Positions 1 to 5,804 of a stretch of 8,948 nucleotides of DNA are shown piece by piece. The notes beneath the pieces are model-generated. The model was not told the DNA's origin, searched no databases, and was given only the letters and a program-made list of their open reading frames with translations. Positions within the stretch are counted from its first letter, which is position 1. Each line of letters opens with the position of its first letter. The position numbers and the translations under genes are program-made. Source of the stretch: Rhodobacterales bacterium UBA3077 (GTDB taxonomy: Bacteria > Pseudomonadota > Alphaproteobacteria > Rhodobacterales > Rhodobacteraceae); the NCBI GenBank assembly GCA_002366685.1, contig DFBP01000164.1:1-8948 (forward strand), read 5' to 3'.

Positions 1-24
1 GAAACCGACATTTTCTCGCACTAA
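1..24 (+). CDS. 3' end of an upstream gene (partial)
   Basis: Frame 1 is open from the window edge and ends ETDIFSH-stop, with TAA at 22-24. The last A of the stop is the first base of the lptC ATG, the same TAATG junction seen between lptA and lptB, which supports this being the true end of a cotranscribed gene. In related Rhodobacteraceae the neighbour is often a KpsF/KdsD-type sugar-phosphate isomerase or ribonuclease D (from memory), but seven residues are too few to identify it. Confidence 0.45.
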   Translation, partial: ETDIFSH

Positions 25-629
25 TGGCCCGAGGCTACGGCACATATTCACGCGTTGTCGCGTGGCTTAAAATCATGCTGCCATTGTTGGCGCTGGCGGT
101 GCTGGCGACTGTGTTTCTCGTCACATCCGATGACAGTTTCGAAGCCGGGTTTTCCTTTAGTCAGGCCGATCTGGACACATTGGAGGCTGGCAGTTTTTTG
201 CATAAACCACAGCTCGACGGGGTTACCGAGAAGGGTGAGCCCTTTCATCTGATCGCCGAAAAAATTGCACCGCAGGCCGATAACCCGAATCTTGTTGTTG
301 TTTCCACGCTTTCCGGCACGTTTATCTTTGAAGATGGGACCCGGATTCAACTCGATGCCGAAAGCGCCCTTTTGGATATAAAGGCGCAAACGGTTTATCT
401 GGAGCAAGGCGGGCAAATCCAGACATCGGACGGCAATGATGCAAACGTCGAATCCCTGCTGGCTAATCTCTCGACGGGCGAGATGACGGGTTCGGGTATC
501 ATTGCAGACGGCCCGTTGGGGCGCATTTCTGCCACAAGGTTTAGGATAGATACAGATGAATCGGAAAACCGGGTGCTTTGGTTCGAAAATGACGTTAAGA
601 TGGTTTATGATCTGCAAAACGAAGGATAA
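24..629 (+). CDS. lptC: LptC, LPS export periplasmic bridge protein
   Basis: This 201-residue protein fits LptC, the bitopic inner-membrane protein that takes lipopolysaccharide from the LptB2FG ABC transporter and passes it to LptA. Seen: a short basic N-terminus (Arg3, Arg10, Lys16), one hydrophobic membrane segment at about residues 15-33, then a periplasmic part rich in alternating beta-type segments, as in the LptA/LptC beta-jellyroll (about residues 60-195). The length is normal for the family. The ATG is chosen because it forms a TAATG overlap with the preceding stop and leaves the membrane anchor complete; no clear Shine-Dalgarno sequence is visible. It is followed after 6 bp by lptA and then lptB, which is the strongest support for the name. 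lptF, lptG and lptD are not in the window. Sequence identity in this family is low, so the call rests on topology plus context. Confidence 0.9.
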   Translation: MARGYGTYSRVVAWLKIMLPLLALAVLATVFLVTSDDSFEAGFSFSQADLDTLEAGSFLHKPQLDGVTEKGEPFHLIAEKIAPQADNPNLVVVSTLSGTFIFEDGTRIQLDAESALLDIKAQTVYLEQGGQIQTSDGNDANVESLLANLSTGEMTGSGIIADGPLGRISATRFRIDTDESENRVLWFENDVKMVYDLQNEG

Positions 630-635
630 AAAGCT

Positions 636-1124
636 ATGAAATCTTTGGGGCTTTCGCTGGTTTTTAGCCTGTTTGCACTGGGTGCCTTTGCTCAGGGCGC
701 GCAGGTTCCGTTTGGCTCGCTCACCTCGGGTGAAGCGCAACAAGTGGAAATCGCGGCGGATAGCCTTGCTATTGATCAAGCCACCAAAACGGCTGTTTTC
801 AGCGGGGAAGTGGTTGCCGGAATGGGGGAACTTCGGCTTTCGGCTGACAGCGTTGAAGTCGTTTATGCGGAGGAAGGTAGCGTTGGTGCCGTACGGGCGC
901 TTCGGGCAACGGGAAGTGTTATTTTTGTTTCCGGCGACGATAGCGCACAGGCCGACAGCGCCGTTTACAATCTGGTTGAGGGCGATGTGCTCATGGAGGG
1001 CAATGTCATATTGACCCAAGGGCAAAATGCGCTTTCAGGCGAACGTTTGCGCATTGATATCGATGCCGGCACCGCCTTGATGGAAGGCCGCGTGCAAACA
1101 ATATTCCAGACGGAAGGCAACTAA
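636..1124 (+). CDS. lptA: LptA, periplasmic LPS transport protein
   Basis: This 162-residue protein fits LptA (OstA-like N-terminal family), which polymerises head-to-tail into the periplasmic bridge that carries lipopolysaccharide to LptD in the outer membrane. Seen: a Sec signal peptide at residues 1-19 with a hydrophobic core and an Ala-Phe-Ala cleavage site before Gln20, then a beta-rich domain at about residues 35-155. That domain has the family pattern of a stretch beginning near 'IAADSLAID' followed by repeated strands ('VFSGEVVAG', 'ATGSVIFVSG', 'MEGNVILTQG'). The ATG has an AAGGA ribosome site at 622-626. The stop overlaps the lptB start (TAATG at 1122-1126), so LptA and LptB are probably translated in a coupled way. 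Confidence 0.92.
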   Translation: MKSLGLSLVFSLFALGAFAQGAQVPFGSLTSGEAQQVEIAADSLAIDQATKTAVFSGEVVAGMGELRLSADSVEVVYAEEGSVGAVRALRATGSVIFVSGDDSAQADSAVYNLVEGDVLMEGNVILTQGQNALSGERLRIDIDAGTALMEGRVQTIFQTEGN

Positions 1125-1873
1125 TGCCCGAACTTGAGATCAAAGACGGGAATGGCGGATTAATAATCCGTAATCTGGGAAAGAGCTATAAGAAGCGCCC
1201 GGTTTTGCGTGATGTATCCCTTGAGCTTCACCGCGGAGAAGTCGTGGCGCTGCTCGGGCCGAACGGCGCGGGCAAAACCACCTGTTTTTATGCCATCGCC
1301 GGACTTGTGAACCCCGATGCCGGGTCGGTCACCGTTGACAATATAGATATATCCTACCTGCCGATGTATCGCCGAGCCAAAATGGGGATCGGCTATTTGC
1401 CGCAGGAAGCGTCCATTTTTCGCGGGCTGTCGGTCGAAAAAAACATCTTGTCGATTTTGGAGCTTTCGGTGGAAGGGCGTCGGAAACAGCACCAGATGCT
1501 GGACGAGCTTCTGGCTGAATTTTCCATCACACATTTGCGCCAGGCCTCTGCGCTCGCGCTTTCCGGCGGGGAACGGCGGCGGGTTGAAATTGCGCGCTGC
1601 TTGGCTTCTCAGCCCAATTATGTGTTGTTCGATGAACCCTTTGCCGGGGTTGATCCGATCGCCGTTAACGAAATCCGCGAACTTGTTTCTCACCTAAAAG
1701 ATCGCGGCATTGGTGTTTTGATAACCGATCATAATGTAAGAGAGACCTTGGAAATAGTCGACCGAGCCTATATTCTTCATGATGGAACCGTATTGATGAG
1801 CGGTACACCTGAAGAGGTGGTGCAGGATCAAAACGTTCGCCGGGTCTACTTGGGTGAACAATTTAGAATTTGA
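1124..1873 (+). CDS. lptB: LptB, LPS export ABC transporter ATPase
   Basis: This 249-residue cytoplasmic ATPase powers extraction of lipopolysaccharide from the inner membrane as a homodimer with LptF and LptG. All nucleotide-binding motifs are present: Walker A GPNGAGKTT at residues 45-53, Q-loop Gln94 in 'GYLPQEASIFRGLSV', a signature LSGGERRRVEIAR at 146-158, Walker B YVLFDEP at 166-172 with catalytic Glu171, a D-loop at 175-178 and the switch His203 in 'ITDHNV'. 'YLPQEASIFRGLSVEKNI' and 'FAGVDPIAV' are characteristic of LptB rather than of other ABC ATPases. The length matches the family (about 240-255). A GGAAGG ribosome site at 1112-1117 and the overlap with the lptA stop fix the start. 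rpoN follows after 27 bp. Confidence 0.97.
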   Translation: MPELEIKDGNGGLIIRNLGKSYKKRPVLRDVSLELHRGEVVALLGPNGAGKTTCFYAIAGLVNPDAGSVTVDNIDISYLPMYRRAKMGIGYLPQEASIFRGLSVEKNILSILELSVEGRRKQHQMLDELLAEFSITHLRQASALALSGGERRRVEIARCLASQPNYVLFDEPFAGVDPIAVNEIRELVSHLKDRGIGVLITDHNVRETLEIVDRAYILHDGTVLMSGTPEEVVQDQNVRRVYLGEQFRI

Positions 1874-1887
1874 CGCAATTTCGCGTC
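1872..1887 (+). other. Small hairpin in the lptB-rpoN gap
   Basis: GACGC (1872-1876) and GCGTC (1883-1887) form a perfect 5-bp stem with a 6-nt loop that starts inside the lptB stop codon. No T-tract follows, so it is not a convincing terminator. It lies 13 bp before the rpoN ATG and could tune readthrough or translation of rpoN, but a stem this short may be chance. Confidence 0.3.
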
Positions 1888-1900
1888 GTTCGGGGCGTGT

Positions 1901-3190
1901 ATGGGAATTTCGCAACGCATAGATTTGAGGCAGCAGCAGCGACTGGCGATGACGCCGCGCCTGCAACAGGCGATCTATGTTTTGCAGCTGAGCGGCCCTG
2001 AGCTGGAAGCGTATATCGAAGCGGAGGCTGAAAAGAACCCGTTTCTGGAACTTCCCGCGTCTCGCTCCAGAAATGACGGATATACCGCACTGGATATGGT
2101 GGCCGGAGATATTTCGACGATAGATAACTTGCAAGGGCAGATCGGAATGATGAACCTGCCAAAGTTCACGGCATCGCTCGCGATGGCCTTGGCTGGTGAA
2201 TTGGACGAAAGCGGATACCTTCGCACGCCTATTTTCGAGCTAGCCGACAGGCTAGGCACGAACACGACCGAAATTGAAGCCGCTATGTTGGCTGTTCAAT
2301 CTTGTGAACCGGTCGGGATTGGCGCGCGGAACGTGGCCGAATGCCTTGAATTACAGCTAAAATCGAACAATCGGTTTGACCCTGTTATCGCGCAGGTGCT
2401 CCAAAAACTTGATCTTGTAGCCGACGGAAATATTGCATCCCTGGCAAAGCTGACTGGTGAATCCGAGAATTCGATTGTCGAAATTATCTCGGAAATTCGG
2501 GCGCTGAACCCGCGGCCGGGTGCGGAGCTCGGACCCGACCCCGTGGTTGATATTATCCCCGAAATCGAGGTCAAACCTGGTGAGCTTGGCATTTGGGATG
2601 TAGAGTTGATCGGAGACGCATTGCCGTCGGTTCTGGTCAATCAGACCTATGCGGCAGAGGTCTCGACAGGAGGCTCGGCCGCGCGTGAATTTGCACAGCA
2701 AAATCTTGAGGCAGCCAACTGGCTGATCCGCGCAATGGATCAACGGGCACAGACCATTCTGAAAGTCGCCAGTGCGATTGTTGCCCACCAGTTTGCGTGG
2801 TTTGAACAGGGTGATATTGCTATGCGCCCGCTGACCTTGTCGATGATAGCAGACGAAACCAGCGTGCACGAATCAACGGTGAGCCGGGTAACCGCTGGAA
2901 AGTACCTGATTTGTCGGACCGGCACCTATGAACTGAAACATTTTTTCTCCGCGCAAATCCAAGGAATTGACAAAGAATCCGAATTTTCTGCGTTAGGAAC
3001 CCGCGCGCGCATTAAAGCCCTTATCGCGCAAGAAAGCCACCAAAATGTCCTTTCAGATGACGAAGTTGTAAAAATTTTGAGAGAAAGTGGAGTAGATATT
3101 GCGCGCCGCACCGTAGCGAAATATCGTGAGTCTATGGGGATCCCGTCTTCTGTTGTGCGCCGCAAAAAATTGGCGGTTCACAGAGGTTGA
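1901..3190 (+). CDS. rpoN: RNA polymerase sigma-54 factor RpoN
   Basis: Sigma-54 directs RNA polymerase to -24/-12 promoters that need an AAA+ enhancer-binding activator, classically for nitrogen metabolism, motility and related genes. Seen in order in 429 residues: the Gln/Leu-rich activator-interacting region I at about residues 5-50 ('LRQQQRLAMTPRLQQAI', 'EKNPFLEL'); a short linker; the core-binding domain at about 85-280 including 'DESGYL' and EPVGIGARN at 136-144; the helix-turn-helix around 311-335 with 'HESTVSR', which reads the -12 element; and the RpoN box ARRTVAKYRE at 401-410, which reads the -24 element. It is shorter than the E. coli protein (477), mostly in acidic region II. The ATG has only a weak GGGG (1892-1895) as ribosome site, but region I begins immediately, so a later start is unlikely. 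Placement after lptB and before hpf/ptsN is a common proteobacterial arrangement. Confidence 0.96.
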   Translation: MGISQRIDLRQQQRLAMTPRLQQAIYVLQLSGPELEAYIEAEAEKNPFLELPASRSRNDGYTALDMVAGDISTIDNLQGQIGMMNLPKFTASLAMALAGELDESGYLRTPIFELADRLGTNTTEIEAAMLAVQSCEPVGIGARNVAECLELQLKSNNRFDPVIAQVLQKLDLVADGNIASLAKLTGESENSIVEIISEIRALNPRPGAELGPDPVVDIIPEIEVKPGELGIWDVELIGDALPSVLVNQTYAAEVSTGGSAAREFAQQNLEAANWLIRAMDQRAQTILKVASAIVAHQFAWFEQGDIAMRPLTLSMIADETSVHESTVSRVTAGKYLICRTGTYELKHFFSAQIQGIDKESEFSALGTRARIKALIAQESHQNVLSDDEVVKILRESGVDIARRTVAKYRESMGIPSSVVRRKKLAVHRG

Positions 3191-3215
3191 CTTCCGCGTT
3201 ACGCGGCCCTAGGTT
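3187..3215 (+). promoter_or_regulatory. Predicted sigma-70-type promoter for hpf-ptsN
   Basis: TTGACT at 3187-3192 is a near-consensus -35 element (it overlaps the rpoN TGA), followed by an exact 17-bp spacer and TAGGTT at 3210-3215 as a weaker -10 (3 of 6 to TATAAT). Alphaproteobacterial housekeeping promoters often show a strong TTGAC and a loose -10. Transcription would begin near 3222 and give a leader of about 63 nt before hpf. This would let hpf and ptsN respond separately from the lpt-rpoN operon. No GG-N10-GC sigma-54 element was found in the gap. Confidence 0.5.
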
Positions 3216-3232
3216 CTGCGCCCTGTAGAACC
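3194..3232 (+). other. Two adjacent hairpins after rpoN
   Basis: CCGCG (3194-3198) and CGCGG (3202-3206) form a perfect 5-bp stem with a TTA loop. GGTTCTGC (3212-3219) and GTAGAACC (3225-3232) form an 8-bp stem (one G-T wobble) with a 5-nt loop. The second is followed by a short pyrimidine stretch with TTTT at 3238-3241 and might act as a weak rpoN terminator. Both also lie on or next to the predicted hpf promoter, so they could instead be protein-binding sites. Confidence 0.4.
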
Positions 3233-3247
3233 GATACTTTTAGAAGC

Positions 3248-3265
3248 TCCGGCCATTTTGCCGGA
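3248..3265 (+). other. Hairpin in the hpf leader
   Basis: TCCGGC (3248-3253) and GCCGGA (3260-3265) form a perfect 6-bp stem with loop CATTTT. It sits 8 nt upstream of the hpf ribosome-binding site GGGGAG (3274-3279), so it would be in the 5' leader of hpf mRNA and might affect ribosome access or RNA stability. No U-run follows, so it is not a terminator. Confidence 0.4.
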
Positions 3266-3284
3266 TCCAAATCGGGGAGATGAT

Positions 3285-3854
3285 ATGCAAATTCAGGTCA
3301 ACGGAAAACATCTGGACGTGGGCACAGCCCTCACCACACATGTGAACGATCATTTGAGCGCAACTATCGGAAAATATTCCGATAGTCCGGTTGAAGCACA
3401 CGTGACTTTTTCGAAAGACGGGCATGAATTTATCTGCGATGCCTCTGTCCACCTCTCGACCGGCCTTTTTGCACAAGCCAAAGGTCGCAATGACGAAATT
3501 TACGCGGCTTTTGATGCAGCGCTCCACCGCATGGAAAAACAGCTACGCCGCTATAAGCGCCGTTTGAAAGACCATCACAAAGACCGGGTCGACCCAATTG
3601 AAAGCATTGGCGCCCCGACCTTCGTGATCTCCTCAACCAAAGAAGAAGAAGAGCCCGAATCCCTTCAGCCTCTGATCGTGGCGGAAATGGAAACCAAGGT
3701 TCAGACACTTTCTGTTGGGGAAGCCGTGATGCAAATGGAACTGATGAGCGCTGAAATGCTCGTTTTCCGGAATGTGCAGCATGGCGGTGTGAATGTGGTT
3801 CACACCCGCGAAGACGGCAACATTGGCTGGATCGACCCGCGCAACAACAAATAG
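3285..3854 (+). CDS. hpf: Long-form ribosome hibernation promoting factor
   Basis: This 189-residue protein fits long HPF (also called RaiA/YfiA family), which binds the 30S A- and P-site region in stationary phase and pairs ribosomes into inactive 100S dimers. The N-terminal ribosome-binding domain spans about residues 1-100 ('MQIQVNGKHLDVG', then the basic helix region 'LRRYKRRLKDHHKDR'). An acidic linker (EEEEPE) follows, and the C-terminal dimerisation domain at about 130-189 carries 'SVGEAVMQMELM', 'MLVFRNVQHGGVNVVHTREDGNIGWIDP', typical of long HPF. I chose ATG 3285, not the in-frame TTG at 3258, because GGGGAG (3274-3279) lies 5 nt before it and family members begin with this strand. 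It lies downstream of rpoN and 33 bp before ptsN. A perfect 10-bp hairpin lies inside codons 27-34. Confidence 0.94.
   Translation: MQIQVNGKHLDVGTALTTHVNDHLSATIGKYSDSPVEAHVTFSKDGHEFICDASVHLSTGLFAQAKGRNDEIYAAFDAALHRMEKQLRRYKRRLKDHHKDRVDPIESIGAPTFVISSTKEEEEPESLQPLIVAEMETKVQTLSVGEAVMQMELMSAEMLVFRNVQHGGVNVVHTREDGNIGWIDPRNNK
3363..3386 (+). repeat. Perfect 10-bp inverted repeat inside hpf
   Basis: ACTATCGGAA (3363-3372) and TTCCGATAGT (3377-3386) are exact reverse complements separated by AATA. The 24 bases coincide with codons 27-34 of hpf (T-I-G-K-Y-S-D-S). It would fold into a stable stem-loop in the mRNA about 80 nt after the start codon. Function is unknown. Confidence 0.6.
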
Positions 3855-3887
3855 CGCTATACGACATTGAATTAGGTAGGGCCCGTT

Positions 3888-4352
3888 ATGGAGCTGTCAA
3901 AATTTCTGTTGCCTGAAGCAATTATTGCTGACTCAAAAGCAGGTAGTAAAAAGCGCGTGTTACAAGATGCAGCCAATCGGGCATCCGAAATTTATGACCT
4001 GCCGGCGGGCAAGCTGCTGGCCGCTCTTCAGGCGCGTGAGCTCCTTGGCCCTACCGGTATGGGCAATGGCGTAGCAATCCCGCACGCACGCCTACCCGAA
4101 ATACAGCATGTATCAGGTGTGTTTATGCACCTCGAATCCCCGGTTAATTTTGACGCGGTTGATCGCAAGCCGGTCGACCTTGTTTTTGTGTTATTCGCTC
4201 CCGAAGGCGCCGTGACCGACCACCTTAAATCGCTTGCGCGCGTTTCCCGAACCCTGCGCAACGACGCGACCTGCCAAAAGCTACGCTCGACCCGCGATGA
4301 GGCCGCCATTTATTCGATATTGATCGAAAACGAACAGTCACAAGCCGCTTAA
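3888..4352 (+). CDS. ptsN: EIIA-Ntr, nitrogen phosphotransferase system protein
   Basis: This 154-residue protein fits PtsN, the terminal phosphate acceptor of the regulatory PTS-Ntr chain (EI-Ntr to NPr to EIIA-Ntr). It does not transport sugar but controls targets such as potassium handling and stress responses according to its phosphorylation state. Seen: an EIIA fructose/mannitol-type fold over nearly the whole length, with the phosphorylated His66 in 'GNGVAIPHARL', preceded by the family stretch 'LQARELLGPTGMGNG', and a second conserved block 'DLVFVLFAPEGAVTDHLKSLARVSRTLRN'. The ribosome site AGGTAGGG (3874-3881) is 6 nt before the ATG. It sits in the widespread rpoN-hpf-ptsN linkage. 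Its last 15 bases overlap the 3' end of the sulfotransferase gene on the other strand. Confidence 0.95.
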   Translation: MELSKFLLPEAIIADSKAGSKKRVLQDAANRASEIYDLPAGKLLAALQARELLGPTGMGNGVAIPHARLPEIQHVSGVFMHLESPVNFDAVDRKPVDLVFVLFAPEGAVTDHLKSLARVSRTLRNDATCQKLRSTRDEAAIYSILIENEQSQAA

Positions 4353-5804
4353 GGCCGGGTATCCGAAGCGCTCGTAATCCGGCGCGTAAGCGGCTCGGGC
4401 GAGCGCTTCAATTTCATCATCGTAGATGTCCGACAGGGAAAATGAAAATTCCGTTTTCGGTTCCTCATGCCATCCAAACATGGGGGGCAGATCAAGCTTG
4501 TTTTCAAGGTACTTCAGATCAGTGCGCAAGCTTTCAGTATTGAAGACATGCAGAACGGGATGAAGCACGCGATAGCGCCGAATGATCTCGGATTGCAACT
4601 GCCACTTGCCGTCTTGCCGTATATCGGTTTGGCTCGCGAGATTTCCAGCCACAAAAACCAAAAATTGCTTAAAGCTGGTGCGATGTTCATCTATCCCGTA
4701 GCCAATTGCACCCAGCTCTGCGCGCGACTGGAACTTGGAGACATCGCCCGGTGGAAGCAACAGGCCAAATTGGCGCTGGAGTTGCTCGCGAATTTTCAAG
4801 TAACTGTCTGGTCCCGTTGGAAATATCTTGTGCATAAAAGCGCTGTAAGCCCGCCTGAGCGGGTGGTCGACCACGGTAAAAAAGATCGGGTCCGGATGAT
4901 TGCCTTGCCAGTCGGAAAAAGCTTTTGCCGAAAAACCGTTTTGCGGTGGCGTGCCATCAACTTGCGTCATCCACTCTTGAGCCGACGCTATTACGGTTGA
5001 TGGAACGGGAGCCAGCGCTATTGCCTTGTTTTTGCTGAAGTAGATGCGGGAAAGATCAGTACCTGTGTCCCGCTCCCGTTTCAAAGCCGAGGGCTGGGAC
5101 ACCTTTTTATCCGGCAAATCCAGCGCGGCGCTGACCTCATTGTAATTCAGAATTTTTTGGGAAAGCGAGCCGGGGTTTTGCCGTTTTATTGGCTGCTCCA
5201 ACTTGTCCAGCTTCTCGGTAACGCCGAGAAATGCCGCCAGTGAGTTTATTGTCGTCACGTCATTCAGTGTTTCGTAGTCGATCTCGAAATATGGCTGCTC
5301 GCTTAAACGTAACGCCGTAGAAATTTTACCATAGTAGTCATCGCGCTCTTTGCCGTAGTCAGCAAATTCTGCCAGATCAAAATGAATTTGCGCCTCTTTA
5401 CGGTGGGCAGGATCACTTATCAGCCATTGGTCTGTTTTCCGGGCAATGGCCAGAGATACGAAGCTTTCAACCGGATTTCGGGTCAGGATGATTTTGGCGC
5501 AGTGGGGGTCAATGAGCGCGCGGGTCATCAACCGCTGGTCATGTGCCTGAAAAAACCTGTATCCAACTATTTTTTCGGGATCAGCCTGCCGCACCGCCTT
5601 CAGTAGGGTCTCCGGATTGTTGTTCCGTTCCTTACGGGTCACTCCGAGATACTTGTTCACACCCGGCTTCCCGATAAAACCGGCATGAAACAGTTCGCCA
5701 TGGCACACCAGACCGCCATATTGGTTCAGGAACTTCTCAAGCAGGTTTGAACCGCTTCTCATGGCGCCAAAAATAACAAAGCTCGTGAAGGGTCGGTTTT
5801 TCAT
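4338..5804 (-). CDS. NodH-like sulfotransferase with two sulfotransferase-type domains
   Basis: This 488-residue cytoplasmic-looking protein (no signal peptide or membrane segment) resembles proteins annotated in Rhodobacteraceae as 'nodulation protein NodH/sulfotransferase'. Such enzymes move sulfate from PAPS to a hydroxyl, usually on a sugar. Domain 1 (about 7-200) has a good PAPS 5'-phosphosulfate loop, GAMRSGSNLL at 13-22, the CHGELF motif at 34-39, and the 3'-phosphate motif TRNPVESFVS with Arg109 and Ser117 eight residues apart, as in known sulfotransferases. Domain 2 (about 255-488) resembles the Sulfotransfer_2 type ('FFTVVDHPLRRAYSAF', 'KWQLQSEII', and the ending 'YDDEIEALARAAYAPDYERFGY'). 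However, its 3'-phosphate Arg is Asp313 and its expected P-loop near 264-275 lacks the Lys/Gly pattern, so it is probably not catalytic. The start overlaps the preceding stop as ATGA (5804-5801). The acceptor is unknown; the upstream glycosyltransferases suggest a surface glycan. Confidence 0.82.
   Translation of the reverse strand: MKNRPFTSFVIFGAMRSGSNLLEKFLNQYGGLVCHGELFHAGFIGKPGVNKYLGVTRKERNNNPETLLKAVRQADPEKIVGYRFFQAHDQRLMTRALIDPHCAKIILTRNPVESFVSLAIARKTDQWLISDPAHRKEAQIHFDLAEFADYGKERDDYYGKISTALRLSEQPYFEIDYETLNDVTTINSLAAFLGVTEKLDKLEQPIKRQNPGSLSQKILNYNEVSAALDLPDKKVSQPSALKRERDTGTDLSRIYFSKNKAIALAPVPSTVIASAQEWMTQVDGTPPQNGFSAKAFSDWQGNHPDPIFFTVVDHPLRRAYSAFMHKIFPTGPDSYLKIREQLQRQFGLLLPPGDVSKFQSRAELGAIGYGIDEHRTSFKQFLVFVAGNLASQTDIRQDGKWQLQSEIIRRYRVLHPVLHVFNTESLRTDLKYLENKLDLPPMFGWHEEPKTEFSFSLSDIYDDEIEALARAAYAPDYERFGYPALSGL
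4343..4409. repeat. Interlocked inverted repeats at the convergent gene ends
   Basis: Two perfect inverted repeats interleave where ptsN and the sulfotransferase gene meet: AGCCGCTT (4343-4350) with AAGCGGCT (4388-4395), and GAAGCGCTCG (4365-4374) with CGAGCGCTTC (4400-4409). A third, GCTCG-GG-CGAGC, lies at 4393-4404. The first two cannot form together as simple stem-loops (arms alternate), giving either alternative hairpins or a pseudoknot. There is no T-tract, so an intrinsic terminator is not supported, but this is where both transcripts should end. Confidence 0.45.

Noticed and set aside
48..1025. A 325-codon open frame on the - strand across lptC and lptA.
   Set aside because: It lies antisense to two well-supported genes, has low-complexity basic composition and no recognisable domain; it is a by-product of codon use on the other strand.
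1870..1900. TTGACG at the lptB stop as a possible -35 element for rpoN.
   Set aside because: At 16-18 bp spacing the bases are GC-rich (around GGGGCGT) and do not resemble a -10 element, so no promoter is claimed.
3191..3284. Search for a sigma-54 (-24/-12) promoter before hpf, which could mean autoregulation by RpoN.
   Set aside because: No GG-N10-GC arrangement with flanking TGGC/TTGC bases was found.
3258..3284. A TTG start giving a 198-residue hpf product.
   Set aside because: The ATG at 3285 has a strong ribosome site at the right distance and matches the normal N-terminus; the TTG also falls in a hairpin loop region with no ribosome site.
4863..4874. A perfect 12-bp palindrome, GTGGTCGACCAC.
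   Set aside because: It encodes Val-Val-Asp-His in the sulfotransferase gene, stands alone, and is not near any gene boundary; chance is the simplest explanation.
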